64,000 nt of DNA from Desmodus rotundus (GCF_022682495.2 NC_071391.1:44607998-44671997), one strand, 5' to 3'. Positions 1 to 12,648 are shown, numbered from the stretch's first letter. Numbers and translations are program-made. Notes: generated from the letters alone by a model not told the origin.

Positions 1-254
1 TAAGCACAACTTATGTATATATAATAAAGGCAAAGATTTCTTTGTATCTTGCTGAATAATAGACTTCAACCTCAATTGCCACAAGAAACCACACAAATTT
101 GAGTTTGTCATTTATCTTTCTCTTCCTTGTTTTATTATATTTAATGTATGTGTGTATATAACAAGCATATGCATCAGCATATATAATATAATAAGCATAT
201 ATAGGTTATATAGAATTGTTTTTAGTGATTTCTTTAAAAAATCAAGACTATTTT
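1..254. other. AT-rich flank, nothing assigned
   Basis: AT-rich sequence at the window edge. I see no gene, no clear repeat family and no regulatory motif that I can support. Confidence 0.4.
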
Positions 255-479
255 GCTCTGACCACTGTGGCTTAGTTGGGTGGGCTTTGTTCCACAGAGC
301 AAAGGGACGTTGGATTGATTTCTGGTCAGGACACGTGACTGGGTTGCTGCTCTGTCCCTGGTTGAGGCACATGTGAGAGGAACCAATCAATGTTTCTCTC
401 TCACATTGATGTTTCTCTCCCTCTCTTGTCCCTCCTTTCCCCTCTTTCAAGAAATAAATAAATAAAATCTTTAAAAAAA
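255..479 (+). mobile_element. VES-type tRNA-derived SINE
   Basis: A tRNA-like head (GCTCTGACCACTGTGGCTTAG) is followed by a diverged B-box region, a CACATTGATGTTTCTCTC block, a TC-rich tail and AAATAAATAAATAAAATC at the 3' end. This is the layout of bat VES SINEs, which are RNA polymerase III-derived and mobilised by L1. The head is diverged, so this is an old copy. It helps identify the genome as chiropteran. Confidence 0.8.
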
Positions 480-903
480 CATTTTGAGTTACAAGGTACT
501 TTTTTTAGATTTATCCATATTCTCACATGTAGCCTGACTATGTTCATTTTCACTGTTGTAAACACGTCTCTGATGTCCAGCTTCATAAGTGCTTCAGAGG
601 TCAGTTCTCCAGCTGGTCTTGCCTCTCATTATACACCATACATTACCACTAATAGGATTGAAGATTTACCTGGAACTCTGCATATTTTTCCCATCTCTGT
701 AACATCTTCAGTCTTATTCTTACTCTCTGCATGAGAGCTGCTGGAGTAATTTTATCACATCTTCTATCCCTATTTATATGAGACTTGCATCTCATATCTC
801 GATTTTAATCCCTGTATAGCTACATAAAATTTCTTTTGACCTATATTCTGCTCTTTCAACCAATTATTTTTCCTCACTCTTCTTATATCTTTATTTTTTC
901 TTG

Positions 904-1260
904 TAGGAGGTTGAATATTGGCCCACCAAATAGCTCCACGTCTTAACCTGTGATTATATTACTTCACATGGCAATAGGAATTTTGTAGGTGTGATTAAGT
1001 TAAGGAGATCTTAACATGAGAAGATTGTCCTGAATTTCCTGAGTGGGCCTCATGCAGTCACAAGGCTCTCATAAGAGGAAGGCAGGAAGTCAGAAAGGAG
1101 TGAATAAACTATGTTAATATTTTGAAGATACAGACATATGTGACCAGCTCCAGTTAAGAACTCTGGACTCCAAAACCCAGGCAGGCTTCCCTGCACAGGT
1201 ATCTCTCATATGTCTCTGAGGATTGCAGCTACAGAGACCCTTTCAGGGAAGAAATGTTTA
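904..1260 (+). mobile_element. Old LTR-like repeat (MaLR-type, tentative)
   Basis: The run from GGAGGTTGAATATTGGCCC through GTGATTAAGTTAAGGAGATC and GTGGGCCTCATGCAGTCACA to CTCATAAGAGGAAGGCAGGA resembles old mammalian MaLR-class LTR consensus sequences. The subfamily was not resolved and the boundaries are approximate. It could be another ancient repeat with a similar core. Confidence 0.4.
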
Positions 1261-4200
1261 GATTCCTGTATGTAACCTCTCTTGCCTTTACCTATGCATA
1301 TTTTTTCCTACTGTTCTTTCACAGTGTCCTTTGCTATATCAAATCCCATCCATGAGTGTAATTTTTCTTTGAGCTGTTTGAGTGTTTCAGTTGAATCACT
1401 GAACAGAAAATTGGTTGTGTACATCTGAGGTAGCTCCTCTACCTCATTCCCAACTTGGTTCCCATCACAAGTTCCCAGGCCATTCCTGTCCAGCTCCATA
1501 CCTACTGCAACTAAAAGTTGTATATCACTCTTCCTCAGCTTAAAAACAAAACCCAGGCCCCCTTTATATGATCCTAGTGAATCTTTTTAAATCTTCTCCA
1601 CCACTTACAATCATTCTATCAGTGAATATGAAGAATTCATTTTGAGGAGAGAAGGAGGATGGGGAAAGGCAACAGCAGTTAAAAGTAAGCTGTATTGCAC
1701 CAAGGACCAATTAGTGCAAAATGAATTTATCCTGGAAGAAATCTATTAATATTATCACTCATGGAAACAGTGCTCTAGATATTTCACTCTTACCCACCCC
1801 TAAAGATATTTATAATTTAAGAAAAAAGGTGGATTTAGAGAGGGGTGGTGAGGTTATAAAGGATTGTATGTCCTAAAGATACAAATATGGTGCAAGATGA
1901 TCCTGGGACCACAACAACAATGGTCTGTGTTATGGCTTCTATCTCTAAGGAACCTAAAAGGTCATAAGCTGGGAAGAGAAGAAAGGAAACCTGAGGCAGA
2001 ACTGGTTGCATGTTCTAAGCTTATATCATACATCATCTGCAGAACTGGGAAAGATCCACAAGAGAGCTCTATCTGGCACATGCCCATCTGATGCTTCTCT
2101 GAAAGCATACACCACAGGGATTCAATGTGAGCCTCTAGGGAGAGGCAGAACCAGTGTTTTATAAACCTGCTCACTTGGCGCTATGCTCAAGTAAGGGAGC
2201 CTCAAGAGGCCCCAGCTGCCTCACAATCCACAGAACTGGTGTCTATGTCCCAGGGTCTGGTGAGTGAGAAAAACACCTCAGGCTAGATTAGCTCAAATTA
2301 CATTGCATGTGTACCAGGGATGGGGTTAAGAGAAGTCGTGAGCTATCCTAGATATGTGTTTTCAAATTTTGCACAAGGGTCTCTGAGACAGGAAGGGCAT
2401 TTTTTATATGTACACAGCACTTCCGATCTTCTTAGATGGTACATTCTATAGTTTTGGGAAATGATCCCTGGACCCTCGTTTTAATCACTCAGTTCTGGCT
2501 CTTAAAGTCAAACTACATTTATGTATGACACATATCACACAATGTTTCTCAGAAAGTTATACATCTTTTTCAAAAGACTTCTGAGACACAGAGTTTCACA
2601 TTCTTTACAGAGATGTTTCAGAGTCATTTTAGCAAAATTTGGACACGATGACCTTGGAAATATGAAAATTTTGTCTATGATTTTTTTCTGGCAAAATTCA
2701 AATAAAGAAGATAGGATTTTTGTTGCTCACTTTGTGTCAGGAAACATGTCAAAGTTTCATGTGGGAGGGGTAATTCACACATCAGCTCACACTCATTCAT
2801 GGACAGCATGAGAAGCCCAGGCAGGGACATACATGCTTCTAACCTCTGCTTGGTTTTACCTACTCAGTTCTTAAACACAGAACCATGGCTGGGCCTCTGA
2901 GAAATATCTCTTTCTCTTCTCATTATTTATCACCACAGCTACTTTGGATAAAACGCTGTACTTTGGGTAAACATATTGTCAGAATTTGGCTTTATATAAT
3001 GCCATTACCTCTCTGGAAAGTGCAGCAGTGTGGTTGACCCATAATAGTCATTGAATTATGCTGAAAGTATTAGTTGATACTATTCACGAAATTCAGTGCT
3101 CACTACTGCTTTACCTCCTTTGTTTTCCTGTCCCAGGTAATTCCCCATGTTCCCAGTGTCCCTAATTCTTCCCACCCACCTTCATATTTTGTGAGGATCC
3201 ATTCTCTTCGGGAAGATGGCAGCTTGTACTCGTGATGTGCATGGGTCCCTATACAGCTCAAAACTTTTTCCTGGACAGACTCAGGCTCATTGGCTGAATC
3301 TAGGCCTATGTCTAAGCTTAAAAGTCTGAGAGTATAGTTTCTTTTTTCTGACATTCTTAGAAGGTGGAATTAAATGAAGGCTTCCAAGTAGCCCCCCCAG
3401 ATATTTCCCATGTGTGAACTTATCCCCAGCTTGTCATATATCACCCTAGGCATGTCTTCTGAGTATAAAACTACCTTCTTTCCTATTCTTGTCTTGCTTC
3501 AAGAGTGGAGATGTTATTTTATTCATATCAGTTTATTAAATATTTTTCCAGAAATTTTAATTCTGACTCTCAGATGTTTTATTTTATTGATAATGATAAG
3601 TTTTCTACACTTACAAGAATTTCAATGTATTACATTTTGGGGGGTAATGCTTTTTTTTCTTTTGAAAATACACTGTGATGAACAGCCTACAAGTAAAAGT
3701 TTTCAGAGGCAGGTTGGTGGATACAAATTCTATTTATTGCCTACTGCTCCCTCTGTAATCAACATTCAGAGAGAGTTTTTATTAGAACAACATAGATGAC
3801 TCCTGGTACTCACCCTCTCTCACATCTCCACAGGCATACCCGCACAAAAACTCATTCTCCACTTTCTATTACAGATCCTTTCTCAAATCTAATAGGCCTT
3901 CCTCTGCTTTTTGTTTTTACTATAATTGGAATTTTTTTTGCCATTACTGTCATTATTATTCCTCCATGACTTGTGCTGTAATTTCTGACAATATTTGTTT
4001 GCTGTTCAATTATGTTTGTTTTAATTTTGACACCTTTGTTCACCCTTCATAGAATTTCTTCTCTGGGTTTTTCTTAGACTAAGGGTTGACATGTGGAGTG
4101 GGAATTGTAGGTGTTCTTCATGACTTTACACAACATCATTATAATTAGTTTGTAAAAGAGAATTAGAATATAATGCAGCTTGTTCTACTGGTTGCAGTTG

Positions 4201-4841
4201 CCACATAAATGACTGCCCAAGAACTTTGAGATCTTCACTGCTAAGAAAATTTTCCTAAGATGTTGAGAGAGAAAGTTATTCAATTGGACTTTAGATATGT
4301 GACCAAAGTTTCCTTTGAACTCTGTGTGCTCAGATTTCACATTTTTCCCTTCCTTTAATAATTGTTCTTGAAGATACCAGGATCATTCTTTAAAAGGTAA
4401 GTCATAGAAAGCACGGTGTGGATTCACAACTTAGAGACCTTTTATGTGACTCATGGTCAATGTCTTCACGAACTAGGTTATGGAGATGTCTATATTGACC
4501 AGTGGGTTACTAGAGTTTCAAAGGCAGAAGTTTTATATTGTTTCATTATATTATATTGATTGAGTACATAGCAGAAGTTCAGGAAATGGGTGATGCTATA
4601 AAAAATATATTTTGTTTCCCACTACAAATATTATCTAGTCTTCATCTTTTTCCTCTCACATATATGTACCAGCTATCCAAACATTTTGAGAGAGAATCAT
4701 GTAACGAAGATTGAGAAAGGATTTAAATCCAGTAACATTCACATCAAGCCAAACCCCTCCTGATGTCTTCTTGTCATGATATTATTTTAACCTTCTGAAT
4801 CTCTTCACAAATAAATTATATACATATAATGTCCTAAATTA
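1261..4841. other. Intergenic DNA without a recognisable gene
   Basis: This 3.6-kb stretch is AT-rich with scattered short open frames (for example 3410-3799 on the plus strand). None matches a protein family I know, and none has exon-like composition. No young transposon is evident. Ancient, heavily diverged repeats may be present but cannot be called by eye. Confidence 0.5.

Positions 4842-4877
<36 letters not shown>
4842..4877. repeat. (TA)n microsatellite
   Basis: An alternating TA tract of about 34 bases is bracketed by AGGA and TCCT, so the tract and its flanks together form a perfect palindrome. It lies about 0.5 kb upstream of the first receptor. Length polymorphism is expected. Confidence 0.9.
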
Positions 4878-4879
<2 letters not shown>

Positions 4880-5339
4880 TGATATATTACATAATATCAG
4901 GAGTTCAGAGTCCGTATTAACAATTCTTATGCTTTATCTTCTAACTCCCAAGCAGCCATTAAAAACAATTATCCTTATCTAAGCTTCTTTAGAACTTTAT
5001 ATTCTGGTATTAAAACTAATCTAGCTTATGCACATGAACTCTGTGTTCTCAACACAGTTTCAGTTTGCATTTCTCAAACCTTGAAACATATTCAAATGAG
5101 GAAGGAATTTTTCTATCTGAATGACCCAAATATGCTTCTGAAAACTAAGGCAAAACTCGAGACAATAGGAAGCACTCCTTCCTTCTGCCAATACCTAAAG
5201 AAAGGGATTTGGTACTATGAGACCAGAAGAGGAAAAAGAACAATATTATTCTGGAAGCAAGGGCCATGAGTCCCAATGGGATGAGATGATAATGAAATGT
5301 GGTGACAGATAAACCTTTTGCTTTCTCACTAATTTTTCC

Positions 5340-5341
5340 AG
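5340..5341 (+). other. Predicted 3' splice site of the first OR gene
   Basis: A pyrimidine-rich stretch (CTTTCTCACTAATTTTTCCAG) ends in AG 19 bases before the ATG at 5361. OR genes usually have one coding exon preceded by one or more untranslated exons, so this AG is the natural start of the coding exon. The upstream exon was not located. Confidence 0.55.
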
Positions 5342-5360
5342 ACAAGTCCTCCTCAGAGTT

Positions 5361-6308
5361 ATGGCAATTCCAAGCAACAATAACACCAGCAGCTTCTGCT
5401 TCATACTGATGGATCTCCCAGGACTGGAGACTGCTCATTGCTGGACAGCTATTCCTGTCTGCCTTATCTATGGTCTGTCTTTGCTGGGCAACATTATCAT
5501 AATGTACATTGTCAAGTCTGTGCCCAGCCTGCACACTCCCATGTACCTCTTCCTTTCCATGCTTTCAATGGCTGACTTGGGGCTCTCAGTTTCTACACTG
5601 CCTTCAATGGCAGCAGTCTTTCTCCTGGGCCAGAGGAAGGTGGGAGCTGCAACCTGCTTTATGCAACTCTTCTTCATTCACACTTTCTCAGTCATTGAGT
5701 CAGCTGTGCTTTTGGCCATGGCTTTTGACCGCTGTGTGGCTATCCGAGAGCCCTTACGCTATGCCACCATTCTCACAACCAAGCGCATTGGGGCCATCGG
5801 GCTGGCCATTGTGATCCGTAGTGCTGCCCTTCATCTGCCCCTGCCTGTACTCCTTGGAAGACTACAATTTCAGCCTGTGAATGCTCTGTCTCATTCTTAT
5901 TGTGTTCACCCTGACGTTCTAAGGCTGGCCAGTTCCAGCACTCTCATGAACAGTGGCTTTGGGCTCTTTGTCATGCTTTCCACTTTGGGGACAGATGCTG
6001 TACTCATTCTCCTTTCCTATGTATTGATCTTGAAGACAGTATTGAGTATTGCTTCCAATGCTGACAGGCTCAAAGCCTTCAACACCTGCATTTCCCACAT
6101 ATGTGCTGTACTACTATTTTATACCCCACTAGTCAGCCTGTCCATAATCCATCGCCTTGGGAAAAAGAAACTACCAGCTCAGGTATATATGCTTCTCTCT
6201 TATCTGCACTTTCTTGTACCTCCAATGCTCAACCCAATTGTCTACAGTGTTAAAACCAAAGAGATTCGGGTACGCATTCTGAAGATGCTCCACCCCAAAA
6301 AGTTCTGA
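5361..6308 (+). CDS. Olfactory receptor, class I, OR51-type
   Basis: Seven-transmembrane odorant receptor of 315 residues, the usual length, opening at an ATG just after a predicted splice acceptor. It should couple to Golf in olfactory cilia. Visible family marks are N-glycosylation sequons at N7 and N8, LPGLE at 19-23, the N-x-x-I motif of TM1 near 44, HTPMY at 58-62, TM3 Cys99, FFIHTFS at 104-110, MAFDRC at 120-125, SHSYC at 177-181, and PPMLNPIVYSVKTKEIR at the TM7/C-tail junction. Two features are odd. The DRY motif reads DRC, and the two extra loop-2 cysteines of the family are both replaced (Gln171 and Ser191), although Cys99 and Cys181 remain. It shares the unusual LLSYLHFL string in TM7 with the next receptor, so the two are probably tandem paralogues. 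ATTAAA at 6397-6402 could be its polyadenylation signal. OR51 membership is firm; the exact orthologue is not. Confidence 0.93.
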   Translation: MAIPSNNNTSSFCFILMDLPGLETAHCWTAIPVCLIYGLSLLGNIIIMYIVKSVPSLHTPMYLFLSMLSMADLGLSVSTLPSMAAVFLLGQRKVGAATCFMQLFFIHTFSVIESAVLLAMAFDRCVAIREPLRYATILTTKRIGAIGLAIVIRSAALHLPLPVLLGRLQFQPVNALSHSYCVHPDVLRLASSSTLMNSGFGLFVMLSTLGTDAVLILLSYVLILKTVLSIASNADRLKAFNTCISHICAVLLFYTPLVSLSIIHRLGKKKLPAQVYMLLSYLHFLVPPMLNPIVYSVKTKEIRVRILKMLHPKKF

Positions 6309-7939
6309 GCCCCAGGGACAAAATACTGGTTGTGATAGTCAGCCTGCTGATTGAAAACATTCCTGAGAGGAAGTGTATTGTTCCTTTTAACTGATCATTA
6401 AATATTCAAAAAACACTGCCTGAATACATTTTGGTGTTTCCCACGCTATCAGAACAGTCCCTGTCCAAAGGGAAAAAAACCATGTTTCTTATTCTGCAAA
6501 TGTCAGGGTCAACCTGAAAAATCTCGGGTTGTTACAGGGGAAACTAACAGCCTCTGAAGAGAGTGTCATTTACATGTAAAAGTAAACAGATTAGAAGAGT
6601 AGGATTTAATGACCTTTAAACTGTCTTTCAACTAAAAACCCAGAATACCACAAAATTAAGTTCAAAAGGGCCTTACTTGGTTGTACTTTCTGAAAGTTTG
6701 GCAAATATGTGGAATCAAGATATGTTTTTCTTCTGATTTGTATATTAACCATATCTAGCTCTTTGAGTGAAGTTAAAGTCCTGCTCCTCACTTTCTAATA
6801 GATAAATGAGATGCTCAGAGTCCTCAAAACACACTGGGATACTGTAGTTCTTGAATGGTAGATGCCACATACAACTCAGTTTTCTTCTCCAAAGAAAATA
6901 TGTTACCAATATTTGATTTATCCCTTACATAGTCATTCATTTGTATTACCTTTACGTATCTCTGCTGGGCCACCTCCTATTTAAAGTGTACAGAGAACAA
7001 AATAGAATATTGTTTCTTTAGTGTGCATAGTTTAAATATTTAGAGGAAATAGCCTTTAAACATATAATTCACCAGTAAGTCACAGGTGCTTTAAAGGCTG
7101 ACAGCACAGCTTAGAGGAGAGACCCAAAGGAGGGTGAATCCATTTAATCAGTAGGATTTTAAGAGATCCTTCTTTGAAGTGGTGAGTTTTAAGTGGAGAC
7201 TGGAAAGATGAACTACTTAAGCAAGGCCAATAAAGCCCTTCTTGATGTTGGTTCATAAATGGTCCCCCTTCACAGAGGGAAATGAGAAACCAAAGAAAGA
7301 GGCAGACCTTCCAGATGAAAGGTTTAAAAAGCAGAGGAACTTAACATATGTGGGATGTCTTAGGTGGGTATAAGATAAGTAGATCTCAGCACTTGTCCAC
7401 TAGAATTTAAGACTTTTTAGAAGCCAAAGCAGGGTTCAGTCACATATATCATCCAGATGGTCTCAAGAACCCATTGCTCTCTCAAGGTTGTGTCCTTGAA
7501 ATCTGGATCCCATGGTGGAAATGGTGGGTAAGAGCATACTCTCCAAGGGCAGGGTAAGGGATGAGGAGCCACTGATTGCCCATGTCCAGCTTCTGAGTAA
7601 ACCAGTGGTCACATCCTCTTCATGATCTCCTTCAACACTTGATCTAACCTAATCTTTTTAGAGACCCTGCATTCTAGAAACTCAAACATGATTGAAGTGC
7701 CACACAAACACTTTGTGGTTTCTGGGATCTGATCATTCTTCATCCTGTGACTCTACAGTGCCCAATGTGCTTCCTCCTTCGATACTCCTGTACTGTACCC
7801 TCCCCACCTCACACATACAGATCTGTTACCAAGGCACTGAAGATGCCTTTTGTAACCCTCCTACCACACTCCCTATGAGCTTAGGTAACCCTCCTCATGA
7901 TCCTACAATATCTCATACATGTCTAAATTACTAACATTT
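6309..7939. other. Intergenic DNA, 3' flank of the first OR
   Basis: AT-rich with no supported gene. A stretch near 7040-7260 (TTTTAAGTGGAGACTGGAAAG) weakly resembles the ancient repeat called at 23845 and 51940, but is too diverged to annotate firmly. Confidence 0.45.
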
Positions 7940-8155
7940 TAACAGTTTTAGTGAGATTTAATTGACATATAATAAATTGAATAAATTTAGAGTGTACAAT
8001 TTGATAAATCTGACATATGTGTATACCTATCAAATAATCACCACACTCATGATAATGAACAGATTCACTGACCCCCACAAGTTTTTTGTTGCTGTTTTAT
8101 ACTTTCCCAGCTACCTTCCTCCACCTACCTTGTCTCAAACACTGACATGACTTTG
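7940..8155 (-). mobile_element. Old L1 fragment (minus strand)
   Basis: TTTTAGTGAGATTTAATTGACATATAATAAATTGAATAAATTTAGAGTGTACAA followed by AATAATCACCACACTCATGATAATGAACA matches the reverse complement of the 3' region of mammalian L1MA/MB-age elements. It is strongly diverged, so the boundaries are approximate. Confidence 0.55.
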
Positions 8156-8656
8156 TTACTACAGGTTAGTTGGCCAACTTTCTAAGACTTTACATGAATG
8201 TTTTGGAAAAGTATATGCTTTATGCTTTTTTAAAATTTTGGTCTGTCTTCTCTCAGCATGATTATATTGACTCATATAATCATATATTGACTCATGTGGC
8301 TCATACACTATTCCTTTTTTTATTGACGGATAATGTTTCACTTTATAACTATACCACAACTCTCATTACATGGTAAAGAGCCATGTCAATAAAGTATTAA
8401 ATTATAAAATGTATATTTCCCTTCATATTTTCTGCATGTAGTACTCTATTTTCCTTAGCATAAGTACAAATTTATATCTGCTATCATTTTCTTTCAGCCT
8501 GAAAAACTTTAACCTTCTTTTCTGGTGCAATTTTGATCATCTGAAATGTCTTCATATATATTTTAATTATGAAGACAATTTTACTAGATTAGAATTGTAA
8601 GTTGAAATGATTTTTTTCTTATACCACTTTAAAATATTGTTTCTTACTTTACAATA

Positions 8657-8851
8657 TACAGGGTTGGACAGAAGGAAGGCCTGCTTGAGTGTAGTTGGTG
8701 GGGTATGCGAACGTCTCCCATGAGATGGACAGCAATTTGAACATTTCACCTAAAATGTCGTATGGTGTAATTGCATGTGGTATTGTTGTTATAGAATTAC
8801 ACACTTACGATTTTTTAATAAAAAGGGGCATTATATGTGCCAGACCCTGTA
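8657..8851. mobile_element. Tc1/mariner-type MITE, copy 1
   Basis: A 195-bp unit begins TACAGGGTTGGACAGAAG and ends GCCAGACCCTGTA, so CAGGGTnnGG-type terminal inverted repeats sit inside TA dinucleotides, the duplication left by mariner elements. It has no transposase and is a non-autonomous copy. A second, diverged copy of the same internal sequence (GCCTGCTTGAGTGTGGTTG, AATTTGAACATTTCATCTAAAATGTC) is at 45921-46130. Confidence 0.75.
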
Positions 8852-9279
8852 TGTTTCACTACATATCCACGGCTATTTATGTTCACATTTTCTTTAAGTG
8901 CCTAAAGGTATTTATCGTATCTTTTTTTAGACTCCTTTCTTCTAATTTCAGAATCTCTGTTCATCTTGGATTCCTTTCTATCAGCTGTTTGCAGTCTTCT
9001 GCTTTTCTGTTTTTTCATTTGTCTATTTTTATGTGCCCATGGACATTGTAGATATTATATTATTGGAATCTGGGCCATATTATCTTATAAAATGGGAGTT
9101 TGATTTGACATAGCAGGCAGGTCGTGTACTGCAGGATCATCTTGATGTTTTTGCATCCTGGTCTTAGGCTTCATTAGGATGGATGCATATTAGCCCTTCC
9201 TCTTGGGTTACAGTATTCTCCTTGAATCACCTCCTATTCACTCTGCTGGTGAGGGAGAGATTCTTATCCTAGGGTTATG
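8852..9279. other. Intergenic DNA, nothing assigned
   Basis: Moderately T-rich DNA between a MITE and an LTR-like repeat. The short frame at 8695-9051 runs through the MITE and is not a gene. Confidence 0.4.
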
Positions 9280-9725
9280 GGGATGGACAAAAGCACGGTC
9301 CTTGACACTGGAAAGGTAAGTTTGACACAGTTTATTAGTCATAGGTACTCACAGGCTGGGGAAGGAGGACACACAATGTCAGGCAAGGGACACACAATGG
9401 ACTTGAACTTGGGAACTGAGTGAACAAGCAGGAACTGCTAGAGGCAGGCTCTGTAGTAACAAGGAGGTGAGGTTACCTCTTATTATTTGATTAGCTTGTT
9501 TCAATAATTTCACAGGCTGGCAGGGAAGTGAAACACATTAGTTCGAGTGCTGCTGGTCTGATTGTTAGGGCAACTAGCAAGTGGGGAACTATTTTTGCTG
9601 GATGTGGGGCATATCTGGTGAGAGCAGAGAAGTTCGTGGTTAGGCTTTTTGATGCTTCCAACTTTCAGATGTCAAAGTAGCACATGATATTGAATCTTAA
9701 TTTTAGACCTTACACCACATCCTCC
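9280..9725 (-). mobile_element. LTR-like repeat, minus strand (tentative)
   Basis: Read on the minus strand, this segment has LTR-like order: a mixed-composition U3-like region, then CTATGACTAATAAACTGTGTC carrying an AATAAA polyadenylation signal, then a short R/U5-like tail. I do not recognise the family, and flanking target duplications were not found. It could instead be an ancient non-LTR repeat. Confidence 0.35.
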
Positions 9726-10684
9726 TACTCTTGTGGTGTGACCTTCCTGGGTTTCAAATTAATGTCCACAGTATTCAAAGAAATCTTTCCATTTTCTCTG
9801 ATTGGAAGTCCAATGTGTGCCAGGAGTGTATGATTTCCAGAATCTCCATTCAACTTACAGCCCACCTCTTCCCTCACAGATGTTTCCTCCTGAGCTTTCT
9901 GGAGTCTTGCACTGTGAATTTTCAGCTTAGTGCCTGGTAAAAAACTCAAGTGGTCACCTAAGTAGATTTCTAGGACTCCTTCTTTCTGCAACTTCTTCCT
10001 ATCCCATAGGTGCCCCAAATTTTGATCCGTAATAGACTACCTAAAATTAATTCTCTGTTCTCTCCCTCCAATAATGAGAAGGCTCTCTCGATTTGCAGTC
10101 AACTTTACTGTCTGAGCCTATAAAGTACACTCAGGCAGAAAGCCTGAATATGAAGTTCACCTCTTATTTCCTTTATCAGGAGTCAGACCTCTGCACTGCC
10201 TGATCTATTTTATATGTTTTCCCTAGTGTTAGGCCTGCTTGTTTGTTTGAATATGTTCTATATCCATTACTTCTTTATGACATATTACACTGAATGGAAA
10301 GCTTTGGGGAACTCCCTATTTTCTTGCCTTCAATCTCAGGGGTTTGACAAATGATTGCACTGTGAAACAGAAAATTCTGCAAAACATTATTTTTGCAGGG
10401 CATAAACTACTTGCCTTTGTCTCCAATGCTGTGGCTAACTTTGTGATTTCTATTTAACTACAGATACATCTCCTCAAAGTTGGAAAGTCTTTCAAAATAC
10501 TGAATTTTTATTATTTCTGTTGTAAAAATAAAGTTCCTTTGCTTCATTTATATGAACATAATAATAACAAAAATGTCTTAAATGTTTTATGTATAATTTT
10601 TTAGAAATGATATATTTGCATATATTACACCAAATAATTATGCAATAATAATAAAATAATTCTTATTTGAGTATTGACCACCTG
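9726..10684. other. Intergenic DNA, nothing assigned
   Basis: Short opposing frames around 9725-10018 have no recognisable product. No young transposon or RNA gene is visible. Confidence 0.4.
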
Positions 10685-10870
10685 TCATAAGATTTTTAAT
10701 GGAGCACCCTATTTAATTCTCACAAAAATGATGTACATTAGTTTCTCTCACTGTGCCCATTTCACTGATGAGAAACCTGCATGAATAAGAGGTTAAATAG
10801 CATGCTAAATACTAGAGCTATTAAGTGGCAGAGCTGAAATTCAAACCCACATGGTTTAACCACAGGGAAG
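10685..10870 (-). mobile_element. MIR SINE, minus strand
   Basis: The MIR core in reverse complement is clear: TTTCACTGATGAGAAACCTG, AGAGGTTAAATAGCATGCTAAATACTAGAGCTATTAAGTGGCAGAGCTG, ATTCAAACCCA. A second, weaker MIR-like core (CATGAAAAATGAGGCTCAAAGAGCTTG) follows at about 10925-11025. MIRs predate the placental radiation. Confidence 0.75.
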
Positions 10871-11961
10871 TTTATTATTCATCATACATCCATCACTTCC
10901 CACTGATAGTGCTATTACATTTCACAGACATGAAAAATGAGGCTCAAAGAGCTTGTGCAACTCATTACCAGTGGAGACCTTCTACAACTCAGGTCTTCCT
11001 GGTGTTGAAGCTTGCACTCTCAAACAGCCAATATTTTTAATTGCAATGCCAAGTGTACTCAGTAATGGGGACAGACTTGGACAGGGCTAAAAGATTTCCC
11101 ATAACAGTGGAGTCTTTTTACAGTTCACTACAAAACTTGTTTGGCAGTGACGTGGTTAAAGGCAGTTGCTGCCCCAAAGCACATGGTGCCTGTTGTGTTC
11201 ATCAAGGGACAATGTCCAGGAATTGGCTGGTTTGTTGTAAAACTGTTCTGCATTGAGAACTCCCTTCCATTGTAACCTATAGGAGAGTGAAACATGTTCT
11301 CAGCTCTTGTCTCCTTGTGGGTAAGTCAATGACATGGGGTTTGGAGAGGAAAGGCATAAAGCCATTTGCTCCTTGTTAGTGCACATTTAAGAATAATGAT
11401 AAAAAAATTTTTTTAAAAGAATAGTGTTAATAATACATTTTGAGGTAAGACCCTGAAAAAAAATACAGTATATTAAAGATTTAGAGGAAGAAAAGAAGCT
11501 CTTTATCTTTAGAGCTATTGGATGAGTTTCCTGAAGAATTCCCCAGATGTGCCATCATAATAAATAAAACCAATTAAATGGGCAATTAGGAGATGGGCTG
11601 GTAACTCACTAGCAAATGTTCTTCTTGCCTTAGATTCAGCCTGAGAGAGGTGCACCTGAAGCTCTAAGCAGGTGTACATGCCCCTCCAAGGGAGACAAGC
11701 TGAGATGAGGAAAATTTTGAGGAGCAGTATGATGTGGGGAGTTGCTCATTTATAAAGACAGTTTGGAAGGACAGTCTATTTCTTCTTGCAAGACAGAAGG
11801 TCACCAAATGATGATATAAATTAATAAACCCAGGGTAATCAAGATTAGTTGCAATTTTTTCTAAATCTTCAAAGAATCATCTCTGACAAAACTTGCATTT
11901 TGATCATGGTGAGTAAATTTAAGAAAAAAATTAAAGAACAAATCCTAAAAATTATTATTTA

Positions 11962-12030
11962 CATTCTATTTTTATTTTTTTATTGTTGTTCAAGTACAGT
12001 TTTCTCCATTTTCCCCTCACCACTCTGACT
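11962..12030 (-). mobile_element. L1 3'-end fragment
   Basis: TTTTTTTATTGTTGTTCAAGTACAGTTTTCTCCATTTTCCCC is the reverse complement of the bat L1 3' terminus: a poly(A) tail preceded by an ACTGTACTTGAACAACAATAA-like end. It is severely 5' truncated. Confidence 0.7.
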
Positions 12031-12614
12031 ACTTTACAGGATACATGGAACTCTTCAATTCTTTCATCCTCTATTTTATTTTATCATCAATTAAACCTAT
12101 ACAAATTGGTATGCTATAAAAATTAGTACAATTTACCCATTTTTATTTTTTAATGAGTGGGAAAACAAATCAGCACAGTTTGTATATACAGTTCGAGAGG
12201 AAAATCCTTTGTAAACACAAAACCCATTTTCTTATTTCATATTACTATCATGACAGAATACTGGCTTTTAATGCTATTGTTTGGATCCTAATGTGGTTGC
12301 CAAAGGAAGTGGACATTGGTGTCAGGAAATCCAGCAAGGCATCCCACTTTGTTTGCTTTATAATGCCACAGGTTTACTGACAAGACAAAAGAAAGTTCCT
12401 GTAAGGAAGAAGCTCTTAGCATATTCTTGACACTTTGGAAAAATAGCTTCTGCTTCTGCCCAAATTTTGCCTAGGTGTTTTTTCTTTCAGTGTTTTTGTA
12501 CTGAAGCTGGGACCCCAGACAGAAGCCTTGCCATCTCAACTATATTCTTCTGCTTCTTAACACGAAATCCATTCACTCGGCAAGTATTTCATCAAAATTA
12601 AAGCAAGAAAAAAC

Positions 12615-12648
12615 ATCACACAGTCACACACACACACACAAACTCACA
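12615..12648. repeat. (CA)n microsatellite
   Basis: An imperfect CA tract (CACACAGTCACACACACACACACA) of about 34 bases. Only its repeat nature is supported. Confidence 0.85.

Noticed and set aside
1..5300. Search for beta-globin exons near the left edge
   Set aside because: Expected from the OR51V1 context, but no globin-like coding sequence is visible in this stretch.
6309..6320. EBF/Olf1-like CCCCAGGGA just after the first OR gene
   Set aside because: The core fits, but such a short motif occurs by chance, and its position after the stop codon gives no support for a promoter.
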